The notes under the pieces: model-generated
The model's database searches: none
The model's input: only the letters and a program-made list of their open reading frames with translations
Told to the model about the DNA's origin: nothing
Translations under genes and position numbers: made by a program
Part shown: positions 38,338 to 46,683 of the stretch, piece by piece
Numbering within the stretch: the first letter of the stretch is position 1
Layout: the number at the start of each line of letters is the position of its first letter
DNA from: Phyllobacterium trifolii
GTDB lineage: Bacteria > Pseudomonadota > Alphaproteobacteria > Rhizobiales > Rhizobiaceae
DNA: 64,000 nucleotides
Direction: 5' to 3'
Assembly: GCF_014192095.1 (NCBI RefSeq)
Contig: NZ_JACHXN010000010.1
Span: 167,318 to 231,317, forward strand

Positions 38338-39006
38338 GTGGGCTATGCGCTCGACTTTGGCTGGCTGAATGGCGCAATCGGCATGATCGCCAGCGGCGCG
38401 GCGATGACGATCTTCCTGATCGCTGTCACCACGGTTGCTGGCGTCATCCTGAGCATATTCGGCGCCGCGGCCAAGCGCAGCCGCTATCCCATCTTGCGCA
38501 AGGCCGTCGCGGCTTATGTCGAGCTCATTCGCAATACACCATTTCTGGTGCAGCTCTTCTTCATTTTCTTCGGGCTGCCGCGGTTTGGCATTCGTCTTGA
38601 TCCGGTCGTTGCCGCCATGCTGGCGATGACGCTGAACATGACCGCCTACACCACCGAGATCGTTGGTTCCGGGCTCGACGCCGTACCCAAAGGTCAGAGG
38701 GAAGCTGCGGCGGCGCTGGGTCTGCCGACGTGGCTCGTATTCATCAAGATCGTGCTGCCGCAGGCGCTGAAAGTCATTTTCCCGGCACTGACCAGCCAGA
38801 TCATCATCATGATGCTGGAGTCGTCGGTTGTTTCGCAGATTGCGGTTCGCGAGCTCACCTACGAGGCGGACATGCTGCAGGCGCGAACTTTCCGCGCTTT
38901 CGAAACCTATTTCATCGTGACCCTGGTCTATCTCGGAATGAGCATCGGCCTTCGCCGTTTGTTGTTTGCTGGGGGACGACGCGCGATCGCCGGAGGCATG
39001 GCATGA
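38338..39006 (+). CDS. Amino-acid-type ABC transporter permease (HisM/GlnP family)
   Basis: The 222-residue protein starts at GTG 38338. It has the HisMQ signature VELIRNTPFLVQLFFIFFGLP, AYTTEIVGSGLDAVPKGQREAAAALGL with the EAA loop, and the closing SQIAVRELTYEADMLQARTF. Together with the next gene, which overlaps it by ATGA, it forms a heterodimeric channel. No ATPase of the amino-acid family lies directly behind; the nearest ATPase belongs to the polyamine-type importer. Confidence 0.9.
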   Translation: MGYALDFGWLNGAIGMIASGAAMTIFLIAVTTVAGVILSIFGAAAKRSRYPILRKAVAAYVELIRNTPFLVQLFFIFFGLPRFGIRLDPVVAAMLAMTLNMTAYTTEIVGSGLDAVPKGQREAAAALGLPTWLVFIKIVLPQALKVIFPALTSQIIIMMLESSVVSQIAVRELTYEADMLQARTFRAFETYFIVTLVYLGMSIGLRRLLFAGGRRAIAGGMA

Positions 39007-39653
39007 TCGAATTCACTTTCTGGGACATCGTGCGCAATCTGCTGCTGGCTGCTCGCTGGACAGTTCTGCTTTCAATCGTGGCCTTTGCCGGCGGTTCTAT
39101 TGCCGGGGTGGCGATTTTGTTGCTTCGTATATCCAAGCGACGCTGGCTACGTCGCGCTGCCGAATACTACATCGGGCTCTTCCAAGGCACACCCCTGCTG
39201 ATGCAGTTGTTCCTGTTGTTCTTCGGCCTGCCGTTGCTGGGCTTCCGTATTGAAGCGTGGACGGCCGCAGTCCTTGGGCTAACGCTCTGTGCAAGTGCCT
39301 ACCTCGCCGAAATCTGGCGCGGCGGCGTGCAGTCGTTGCCAAGCGGCCAGTGGGATGCGGGCAGCAGCCTCGGCTTGCATTACATAGGGCAGCTGCGGCT
39401 CATCATCCTGCCGCAAGCGTTCGCGATTACACGGGCACCGACGGTCGGTTTTCTGGTGCAGTTGATCAAGAGCACTGCACTAACGTCGATTATTGGTTTT
39501 GAGGAGTTGGTGCGCACGTCGAATGCCATCAACAACGCAACGTTCGAACCTTTCACGGTCTATGGATTGGTAGCGCTAATCTATTTTGTTCTGTGCTATC
39601 CGCTGACGCGCTATACAAAGATATTGGAGCTCCGGACCGCTCGTCAGCATTGA
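39003..39653 (+). CDS. Amino-acid-type ABC transporter permease (second subunit)
   Basis: ATG 39003 overlaps the preceding stop; the open frame to its left is overlap only. The 216-residue product has YYIGLFQGTPLLMQLFLLFFGLP, AYLAEIWRGGVQSLP and the EAA-region SLGLHYIGQLRLIILPQAF. It is the partner of the permease before it. The missing dedicated ATPase is unusual: it may share the ATPase at 40.9 kb or use one encoded elsewhere. Confidence 0.9.
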   Translation: MIEFTFWDIVRNLLLAARWTVLLSIVAFAGGSIAGVAILLLRISKRRWLRRAAEYYIGLFQGTPLLMQLFLLFFGLPLLGFRIEAWTAAVLGLTLCASAYLAEIWRGGVQSLPSGQWDAGSSLGLHYIGQLRLIILPQAFAITRAPTVGFLVQLIKSTALTSIIGFEELVRTSNAINNATFEPFTVYGLVALIYFVLCYPLTRYTKILELRTARQH

Positions 39654-39730
39654 ACGACAGCTGAACATCAGACAAAAACAGAAGTGGGAAATCGGCCAGT
39701 AAACTGGCTTTTAAAAAGGAGATACGACAA

Positions 39731-40819
39731 ATGGACACTTTTCTGAAGAAGAGCATCAGTCGCCGCACGGTGCTCGGCGCCGGCGTGATGGGTGCCGCCG
39801 TTCTGGCAATGCCAAACATCCTGCGCGCGCAGGACAAGTCGCTGAAGGTTGGCGTCTATGGCGGCTACTTCAAAGACTCGTTCGACAAGAACATCTTTCC
39901 GGAATTCACCAAGGCGACAGGCATTGCAGTTGAATCCGTCGCGGAGCCGACAGGCGAAGCCTGGCTCGTCCAGCTTGAGCAGGCTGCAAAAGCTGGAGCC
40001 GCTCCCGCCGACGTCTCGATGATGTCGCAGGTGGCAATGCTGAAGGGCCAGACGACCAAACTTTGGACGCCTCTCGATTTGGCAAAGATTCCGAATTCAA
40101 AGAACCTCATTGACCGCTTCGTCAACAAGTACCCCGATGGCTCCGTCGCGGGTATCGGCGCCGTCTCATGGTACATCACGCTCGTTACCAACACCGATGT
40201 TTACAAAGAGGCGCCCATATCATGGGCGGCTTTCTGGGACAAGGCCAACGCTGACAAGCTTGGCTTGCTTGCACTGGTGTCGAACTCCTTCCTCCTGGAA
40301 ATAACGGCAAAGACCTTCTTTGGCAGCACCAACGCCCTCGATACGGAAGAAGGCCTGCTGAAGGCCTTCGATAAGCTTGCAGAGGTCAAGCCCAACGTTC
40401 GCTTGTGGTACCGTGACGAGGCCCAGTTCGAACAATCGCTGAAGTCCGGCGAAATTCCGATGGGTCAGTACTACCACGATGTGACGGGCCTCGCTGCCTC
40501 CGAGGGTCATCCGGTTCGTTCCACCTTCCCCAAGGAAGGCGGCGTTCAGGACTCCGGCTGCTGGGCTCTGTCGCGCGCGTCGAAGAAGGTCGACGAAGCA
40601 CATATTTTCATCGACTACATGAGCCAGCCTGCCATTCAGGCGACGCTGTCGCGCAAGGTAGGTACTTCTCCGACAGTGAAACGCGAACTGCTCGATCTGA
40701 GCGACAAGGAATTCGCGGCTGTATCTTCTGATATCGAGCCGATCATTCCGCGCTATGACCTCTATACAACCAAGTCCGACTGGCTGAATCAGAAATGGAC
40801 TGAGCTGATCGTCGGTTAA
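39731..40819 (+). CDS. Polyamine-type ABC transporter substrate-binding protein
   Basis: The 362-residue precursor begins MDTFLKKSISRRTVLGAGVM, a twin-arginine-like signal (SRRTVLG) with a short hydrophobic stretch ending at LRA. The mature part (LKVGVYGGYFKDSFDKNIFP, TGIAVESVAEPTGEAWL, WYRDEAQFEQSLKSGEIPMG) matches PotD/PotF-type binding proteins. Some alphaproteobacterial relatives bind other cationic or amine ligands. It is followed at 76 bases by the ATPase and two permeases of the same importer. Confidence 0.87.
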   Translation: MDTFLKKSISRRTVLGAGVMGAAVLAMPNILRAQDKSLKVGVYGGYFKDSFDKNIFPEFTKATGIAVESVAEPTGEAWLVQLEQAAKAGAAPADVSMMSQVAMLKGQTTKLWTPLDLAKIPNSKNLIDRFVNKYPDGSVAGIGAVSWYITLVTNTDVYKEAPISWAAFWDKANADKLGLLALVSNSFLLEITAKTFFGSTNALDTEEGLLKAFDKLAEVKPNVRLWYRDEAQFEQSLKSGEIPMGQYYHDVTGLAASEGHPVRSTFPKEGGVQDSGCWALSRASKKVDEAHIFIDYMSQPAIQATLSRKVGTSPTVKRELLDLSDKEFAAVSSDIEPIIPRYDLYTTKSDWLNQKWTELIVG

Positions 40820-40895
40820 TACACTGCGCGGCCTCATTCTTTGCTTGCTGCAAGGGGTGGGGCCGCCAAAACACAACCAAAGAGACGGGGGACTT

Positions 40896-41933
40896 ATGTC
40901 CGGACTGGTTTTGAACAATGTCACCAAGCAATTCGGCGCATTCACCGCGGTCGACAATGTGCATCTGTCGGTGCCGCACGGTACCTTTGTTTGCCTGCTT
41001 GGACCATCCGGTTGCGGCAAGACCACGCTGTTGCGCATGATCGCCGGACTTGAAGACCCCACGAATGGCACGATCCTGCTCGACGGAGCCGATATTACGG
41101 ACGTTCCGACGCACAAGCGGAATCTTGGAATGGTGTTTCAATCGCTGGCGCTGTTTCCGCATCTGAGTGTCGGTGAAAATATTGCCTACTCACTGCGCAT
41201 TCGCGGAGCATCCCGCGAAGAGCAGAAAAAACGCGTCGACGAATTGCTCACCCTCATCCATTTGTCCGGCTATGGCGACCGGCCGGTGTCGAAGCTATCC
41301 GGAGGTCAGCGTCAACGCGTCGCTATCGCCCGGGCTCTGGCGCTGTCGCCGAAGATCTTCCTGCTCGACGAGCCGCTCTCTGCGCTGGACGCAAAGTTGC
41401 GCGAAGCCATGCAAGTGGAGCTACGGCAGCTTCAGCAAAAGCTCGGAATTACGACCATCGTCGTCACTCACGATCAGCGCGAGGCGATGACCATGGCCGA
41501 TACGGTCGTGGTCATGAATGGCGGCCATATCAGGCAAGCGGCCTCACCGATCGAAATTTACCGCAAGCCTGCCGATACATTCGTTGCGGATTTCATCGGC
41601 TCGACAAATCTGATCGAAACTCAAGTCGACAGTTCCGGTGCGGCGACCATATTCGGCCATCGGGTTCAAGGCATTGTCCTGCCCGCCGGCGCACAGAAGG
41701 CCACGATTTCGGTGCGCCCCGAAGACGTCCACCTGACAGCACCCGGCAATGGTGCCATCGATGGAACAGTCACCTTCGTCCGCGATCTGGGCGGCACAAT
41801 CGAAACGTTTGTCGAAGCCGGCGGCCAGCAGATCATTGCCGTATCAACCCCGCGCGAACGGCCCGAGGTTACTGCCGGCCAGGCCGTAGGCATCGCTCTG
41901 TCCCCTGATGTCTGCGTGGTGCTGAAGCAATGA
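40896..41933 (+). CDS. Polyamine-type ABC transporter ATP-binding protein (PotA family)
   Basis: ATG 40896 has GGGGG upstream and gives 345 residues; the open frame to 40845 is untranslated leader. Motifs: Walker [13 protein letters not shown]-loop VFQSLALFPHL, signature [14 protein letters not shown], Walker B IFLLDEPLSALDAK, VTHDQ, and a C-terminal TOBE domain (ISVRPEDVHLT). The signature, spacing and position identify the PotA/FbpC group. Its stop overlaps the start of the next permease. Confidence 0.92.
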   Translation: MSGLVLNNVTKQFGAFTAVDNVHLSVPHGTFVCLLGPSGCGKTTLLRMIAGLEDPTNGTILLDGADITDVPTHKRNLGMVFQSLALFPHLSVGENIAYSLRIRGASREEQKKRVDELLTLIHLSGYGDRPVSKLSGGQRQRVAIARALALSPKIFLLDEPLSALDAKLREAMQVELRQLQQKLGITTIVVTHDQREAMTMADTVVVMNGGHIRQAASPIEIYRKPADTFVADFIGSTNLIETQVDSSGAATIFGHRVQGIVLPAGAQKATISVRPEDVHLTAPGNGAIDGTVTFVRDLGGTIETFVEAGGQQIIAVSTPRERPEVTAGQAVGIALSPDVCVVLKQ

Positions 41934-42784
41934 AGCGCGAACCACCTCAATCCATCGCCGATTATGGGCCCCTGTTCTTTCCTGCCGGCATGCTGCTCAT
42001 CTTCTTCGTTGTGCCTTTTGGCACGATGATTGCCGTCAGCTTCTTTCAGCGGCAGGAAGGCGGCTTCTACACACCAGCATTCGTCTTCTCCAACTACGAG
42101 CGCTTCCTCACCGCGTTCTTCGGGGGCGTACTCGGCTTTTCACTGATGCTTGCAGTGACCGTCGCGATCTGCTGCGTCGTGCTGGCACTGCCCTTCACTT
42201 ACCTGCTTTCGCGGCTGACACGGCGCTTGCAGGTGATCTGGCTTGTTGCACTTCTCTCGGTGCTTTCGCTGTCGGAGGTGATTATCGGGTTTGCCTGGTC
42301 AACGTTGCTCTCGCGCACGGCAGGCCTCAGCAATTTGCTCGTAAAGATCGGGCTTCTTGAGCAGCCCGTCGCGCTGTTCCCGAGTTTCGGCGCCGTGCCG
42401 ACAGGTATGGTCTATCAAGCCCTGCCCTACACGATCCTCGTGCTCTACCCGGCCATCGTTCGCCTCGATCCCACTCTGATGGAGGCGGCGCGAACCCTTG
42501 GTTCTTCGCCCATCCGTGCCTTTTTCAACGTACTGGTGCCTGCGCTGCGCAATACGATCATGGCGACGCTCATCATGGTTTTCATCTTCGCGCTCGGCTC
42601 GTACCTGTTGCCGCAGATCCTCGGCCGGCCGCAACATTGGACGCTTTCGGTTCTCATCACCGATCAGGCGATCTATCAGTCCAATATGCCCTTTGCCGCG
42701 GCGATGGCTGTTTTTCTTGTGCTGGTTACGCTCGGCCTCGTGGCATTGACATTGCTCATCGGCCGCAAGGGAGAAAAGGCATGA
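41930..42784 (+). CDS. Polyamine-type ABC transporter permease (PotB/PotH family)
   Basis: ATG 41930 overlaps the ATPase gene's stop. The 284-residue protein has six membrane helices (first: LFFPAGMLLIFFVVPFGTMI) and the EAA loop EAARTLGSSPIRAFFNVLVP. The segment FALGSYLLPQILGRPQHWTL is typical of PotB/PotH. It forms the channel with the following PotC-like permease, whose start overlaps its stop. Confidence 0.9.
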   Translation: MKREPPQSIADYGPLFFPAGMLLIFFVVPFGTMIAVSFFQRQEGGFYTPAFVFSNYERFLTAFFGGVLGFSLMLAVTVAICCVVLALPFTYLLSRLTRRLQVIWLVALLSVLSLSEVIIGFAWSTLLSRTAGLSNLLVKIGLLEQPVALFPSFGAVPTGMVYQALPYTILVLYPAIVRLDPTLMEAARTLGSSPIRAFFNVLVPALRNTIMATLIMVFIFALGSYLLPQILGRPQHWTLSVLITDQAIYQSNMPFAAAMAVFLVLVTLGLVALTLLIGRKGEKA

Positions 42785-43581
42785 CCCATTGGCTCAAGCG
42801 ATTTTATTTCCTGCTCATCGGGCTCTTCCTCAGCTTGCCGCTGATCGTTGTGGCGGGCGTATCGGTCAATGCCAAGCAGACGTTGGCCTTTCCGCCACAG
42901 GGCTTTTCCCTCAGCTGGTATGGCGAAATCTTCGCCAACCCTGAGTGGCGCAGCGCGCTGATCGCCTCGGTCGTTCTGGCAACGACCTCGGCCGCGCTCG
43001 CTGTCCTAATTGCCCTCCCGTTGTCGTGGTTTCTGTGGCGTCGCATCGCGCCGTGGGCGAACATATTTCAGGTCCTTGGCATCGCGCCATTCACCCTGCC
43101 TCCGGTCATCACGGCACTCGGGCTGCTGACCTTCTGGGCGACGACAGGTTTCTACGGCCAGCCGTGGACCGCGGTCATCGGACACGCGATCTTTTTTGTT
43201 ACTCTGCCATTGGTCACCTTATCGCTCGGCTTCTCGGCTATCGACCGCTCGTTTGTCGAAGCAGCCGCCACAATGGGTGCCAATGACAGAACCATTTTTC
43301 GCACGGTTGTGCTGCCGCTGATCCTGCCCTATCTCGTATCGGGTTACGCTTTCGCCTTCGTGTTATCGCTCAACGAATACATCGTCGCGTACATGACCGT
43401 TGGCTTCACACTGGAAACGCTGCCGATCAAGATCTTCAATGCACTGCGTTACGGCTACACGCCGACAATGGCGTCCGTGACCATACTTTTCGTTTTCACC
43501 GCTGCCGTCATCTTCTCTTTGGTCGCGAAGTTCGGCGATCTGCCCAAGCTGCTCGGCGCAATGGCGTCGGATGAATCATGA
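42781..43581 (+). CDS. Polyamine-type ABC transporter permease (PotC/PotI family)
   Basis: The start ATG 42781 overlaps the previous stop. The 266-residue protein has the PotC/PotI hallmarks FPPQGFSLSWYGEIFANPEW, EAAATMGANDRTIFRTVVLP (EAA loop) and FAFVLSLNEYIVAYM, with six membrane helices. It completes the importer. Its stop overlaps the amidase gene, so uptake and breakdown appear translationally coupled. Confidence 0.9.
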   Translation: MTHWLKRFYFLLIGLFLSLPLIVVAGVSVNAKQTLAFPPQGFSLSWYGEIFANPEWRSALIASVVLATTSAALAVLIALPLSWFLWRRIAPWANIFQVLGIAPFTLPPVITALGLLTFWATTGFYGQPWTAVIGHAIFFVTLPLVTLSLGFSAIDRSFVEAAATMGANDRTIFRTVVLPLILPYLVSGYAFAFVLSLNEYIVAYMTVGFTLETLPIKIFNALRYGYTPTMASVTILFVFTAAVIFSLVAKFGDLPKLLGAMASDES

Positions 43582-44357
43582 TGCGTGTCGCAGCTCTGCA
43601 AATGCAATCGGTCTCCGGTGACGTGCAGGCCAATCTCGGGCGCATCGAACGAGCGGCTGTTGAGGCGGCTCAAGGCGGTGCTGACCTTTTGATTACGCCA
43701 GAACTTTGCATCACGGGTTATGGCGCAGGAGACGCAATCACCGCATTGGCTGAAACGGCGAATGGCGACCAGATCAAGGCATTGCAAGCCATTTCGTCGG
43801 CAAATGGCATCGCCATCGTTGCGGGTTTTGCAGAGCGTGTTGGCGCGGACGTTTATAACAGCGCTGCATTTGTCGATGGCCACGCCACACCTGCGATCTA
43901 CCGCAAATCGCATCTTTACGGCGATTATGAGCGATCGCTCTTCAAGCCGGAAACACCTGTTAGTTGTATTGTCGAATTGAGCGGTCTGAAGCTCGGCATG
44001 CTGATCTGCTACGATGTGGAATTCCCAGAGAACGTCCGCCGGCTCGCCCTTGCCGGCGTCGACGCCGTGCTTGTGCCGACAGCTCTTCCTGCCGGCCCTT
44101 CCGGAACGTTCATCGCCAATCACATGATCCAAACCCGCGCCTTCGAGAACCAGATTTTCGTCGCCTACATCAATCATGCTGGTGCTGACGAACGATTTAC
44201 GTTTGCTGGAAACTCACGAATTGCCGCGCCCGATGGCAGTCTGATCGCGGCCTGCAGCGATGATGCGGAAAGTTTAATTTTTGCGGATATCGATCCTGGC
44301 GCCTTCGCCGTATCCATCACCGGCAATCCCTACCTTAGAGACCTGGGTTCAGCATGA
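43578..44357 (+). CDS. Carbon-nitrogen hydrolase (nitrilase superfamily amidase)
   Basis: The 259-residue enzyme shows the full catalytic triad: Glu42 in TPELCITGYG, Lys110 in IYRKSHLYGDYE, and Cys144 in LICYDVEFPE. Relatives include N-carbamoylputrescine amidase, omega-amidase and other aliphatic amidases that release ammonia from amide or carbamoyl groups. Encoded between a polyamine-type importer and an FAD amine oxidase, with 4-base overlaps on both sides, it probably acts on the imported compound or an intermediate. The precise amide is unknown. Confidence 0.9.
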   Translation: MMRVAALQMQSVSGDVQANLGRIERAAVEAAQGGADLLITPELCITGYGAGDAITALAETANGDQIKALQAISSANGIAIVAGFAERVGADVYNSAAFVDGHATPAIYRKSHLYGDYERSLFKPETPVSCIVELSGLKLGMLICYDVEFPENVRRLALAGVDAVLVPTALPAGPSGTFIANHMIQTRAFENQIFVAYINHAGADERFTFAGNSRIAAPDGSLIAACSDDAESLIFADIDPGAFAVSITGNPYLRDLGSA

Positions 44358-45466
44358 CCGAAATAATCGAAACTGATGTCCTTGTGATTGGCGCGGGCAT
44401 CGCCGGTGTGGGTGTCGCAGCCGCATTGGCCGACACACATAGGGTCGTGATTCTTGAACGTGAAACCCAGCCTGGATATCACTCGACCGGTCGCTCTGCC
44501 GCCATCTTCCTTCCCAACTACGGCAATGATGTTATTCGTGGATTGAACCAAGCCAGCGCACCGCTTTTCCAACAGCGCGATGTCGGCCTTTTTCAAGCGC
44601 CGTTGCTGACCGGGCGCGGGTCTCTAACCGTCGCTGGCGAAGATGGTATTGAGGCTTGCGAAGACTTTGTCCGCAATGGCGTTGGAATAGAGGCGATTGA
44701 TATCGATCGCGCCATTGACATGGTTCCGATCCTTAATCGCGATCATGTCAAGGCAGCGTGCTACCAGGACGACGCTTGGGATATCGACGTCAACGCTCTG
44801 CATCAGGGCTGGCTGCGGAAAGCAACCGGGTTGGGCGTTCAACTTTACACAAAATGCGAAGTTGTTGGGGCTAACCGGGTCGCCGGTGAATGGGAGGTTG
44901 AGACGGGCGACCGCACATTCCACGCCAAAACCGTGGTCAACGCATCGGGTGCGTGGGCAGATATCACTGCTGGACTCTTCGGCGCTCGCCCGCTTGGACT
45001 AACGCCCATGCGGCGGTCCATTGCAGTATTGCCCGCTCCGGACGGCCATGACACCAGAAGCTGGCCGCTCGTGGATGACGTGAATGAAGCCTGGTACATG
45101 AAGCCCGATGGGGGACGAATGTTCGTTTCACCCTGCGATGAGACACCGGTTGATCCGCATGATGCTTATGTCGATGATATGATCCTCGCCGAAGGCCTCT
45201 ATCGGTTCGAACAAGCCGTCACTATACCGGTCACCCGTGTCGAGAGCAGCTGGGCGGGTTTGCGCACTTTCGCGCCGGACCGGACGCCCGTGGCCGGTTT
45301 CGACGGTGAGGTCGATGGCTTTTTCTGGCTCGCCGGTCAGGGCGGTTACGGCATTCAAACCTCCCCTGCACTCTCGACGCTCGCAGCGGCGCTCATTGCG
45401 AGACGAGATCCGGAAAGGGCCATCGAAGCACTCCTCGCAAAACTATCGCCCGACCGCTTTGGCTGA
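44354..45466 (+). CDS. FAD-dependent amine/D-amino-acid oxidase (DAO family)
   Basis: The 370-residue protein has the dinucleotide fold VLVIGAGIAGVGVAAAL at residues 10-26, HSTGRSAAIFLPNYG, the second FAD segment VVNASGAWAD, and the C-terminal FAPDRTPVAGFDGEVDGFFWLAGQGGYGIQTSPAL. This family oxidises D-amino acids, glycine, sarcosine or amines such as gamma-glutamylputrescine. It is the last gene of the 9-kb run and overlaps the amidase stop by ATGA. Its stop lies directly against the convergent LysR gene. Confidence 0.88.
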   Translation: MTEIIETDVLVIGAGIAGVGVAAALADTHRVVILERETQPGYHSTGRSAAIFLPNYGNDVIRGLNQASAPLFQQRDVGLFQAPLLTGRGSLTVAGEDGIEACEDFVRNGVGIEAIDIDRAIDMVPILNRDHVKAACYQDDAWDIDVNALHQGWLRKATGLGVQLYTKCEVVGANRVAGEWEVETGDRTFHAKTVVNASGAWADITAGLFGARPLGLTPMRRSIAVLPAPDGHDTRSWPLVDDVNEAWYMKPDGGRMFVSPCDETPVDPHDAYVDDMILAEGLYRFEQAVTIPVTRVESSWAGLRTFAPDRTPVAGFDGEVDGFFWLAGQGGYGIQTSPALSTLAAALIARRDPERAIEALLAKLSPDRFG

Positions 45467-46378
45467 TCACGCCAGAAGCGATTGACCAGCAAATATCTCA
45501 GTCTGGTTCTCCAGTTCGGACTTGATGAAATTACTCAAAACGCGGATGCGCGGCGTGCTGACAATATCCTCGTGGCAAATCAGCCAATAGTCCCGGTTGA
45601 GATGGAGCTGCTTTGGCATGACCGGCACCAACTCGGGGTAATTGCAGGCGATGTAATAGGGGAGGATGCATAGCCCGAAGCCTGATCGTGTCGCGCTGAG
45701 CTGGGCGAAAATACTGGAACTCTGGTATAAGGCGCGCAACCCCGGCAAGATCTCGCGCATGTAGTCGAGGCCCGGCGTGAAGATCATGTCTTCGATATAG
45801 CCAATGAACTGGTGACTGGAGAGGTCTGACTGCTGTCTGATCTCCGGATGACGTGAGAGGTAGTCCTTCGATCCGTAGATGAACAGGCGGTAGGGCATCA
45901 GCTTTTCCTGATGGTACGGACCTGTCCGTGTCGCATGCAGCGTGATCGACAAATCCGCCTCGCGCCGCGAGAGCGACACGATCTGCTGGATCGTCACCAT
46001 TTCAATGGAAAGACTTGGATAAGACTGCGCCATCAGCGGCAGCCGGTCCGCCAAGAAGAAATTGGCAAACCCTTCCAATATACTGAGACGGACGACGCCG
46101 CTCAGGGAAATCGTTCCCCCGGAAGCCTCGTTCTGGAATCGATCGGCCTCGCGCTCCACAATTTCGGCAGACTCGATAAGCTTCTCGCCGAGCGCCGTCA
46201 GGATATAACCACGCGGGTTGCGCTCGAACAGTCGCGCCGACAAGGCTTCTTCCAGCCGGTCTATCCTTCTTGAAACGGTGACATGATTGGTGCGCAGTCT
46301 TCGCGCCGCAGTGGTCAATTGTCCGGTACGCGCAACGGCGAGAAAATATTGCAGATCGTCCCAGGTAAACTGCCGCAT
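45467..46378 (-). CDS. LysR family transcriptional regulator
   Basis: This 303-residue regulator has the N-terminal winged helix-turn-helix (FTWDDLQYFLAVARTGQLTT, RTNHVTVSRRIDRLEEALS, LFERNPRGYILTALGEKL) and a C-terminal effector domain (RLSILEGFANFFLADRLPLM, GYIEDMIFTPGLDYMREILP). It is divergent from the branched-chain-type transport operon across 305 bases and likely controls it and itself. It converges with the FAD oxidase with no gap. Confidence 0.9.
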   Translation of the reverse strand: MRQFTWDDLQYFLAVARTGQLTTAARRLRTNHVTVSRRIDRLEEALSARLFERNPRGYILTALGEKLIESAEIVEREADRFQNEASGGTISLSGVVRLSILEGFANFFLADRLPLMAQSYPSLSIEMVTIQQIVSLSRREADLSITLHATRTGPYHQEKLMPYRLFIYGSKDYLSRHPEIRQQSDLSSHQFIGYIEDMIFTPGLDYMREILPGLRALYQSSSIFAQLSATRSGFGLCILPYYIACNYPELVPVMPKQLHLNRDYWLICHEDIVSTPRIRVLSNFIKSELENQTEIFAGQSLLA

Positions 46379-46683
46379 GGCACTCTTTCAGTAAATGTAC
46401 ATTTTTGTACTTATTATGTGCATAAATAGATGTTTGTGTACCTATTTGTCAATGTTAGAGTTTTTTCGACATCATGGTTGCCGGTCGGAAGAAACAGCGC
46501 AATCATGGGGATGAGTATTGTCCGGCTTGGAAAGCCAAAGCTGGATTGAGGAGGATAAACAACTAGCGGGATGCGGGCGGGATCCGCGGCATCTCTATTG
46601 ACGTTTTCAATTTGAACCGTTCCGTCCGCGACAGCCATCATGCGATGATCCTGTGAGCGGTCATTCTTTGGGAGGAGATACGA
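46379..46683. promoter_or_regulatory. Divergent promoter region with TGTAC palindrome
   Basis: This AT-rich gap lies between the LysR gene and the liv-type operon. AAATGTACATTT (46393-46404) is a perfect 12-bp palindrome 15 bases before the LysR start, and further GTAC and TGTGTAC copies follow to about 46442. A 75-codon open frame on the minus strand (46414-46641) resembles nothing and is not called. GGGAGGAG at 46670-46677 is the ribosome site of the binding-protein gene. Confidence 0.45.

Noticed and set aside
46414..46641. 75-codon frame in the LysR/liv intergenic region
   Set aside because: No ribosome site or family resemblance; the region is AT-rich promoter DNA.
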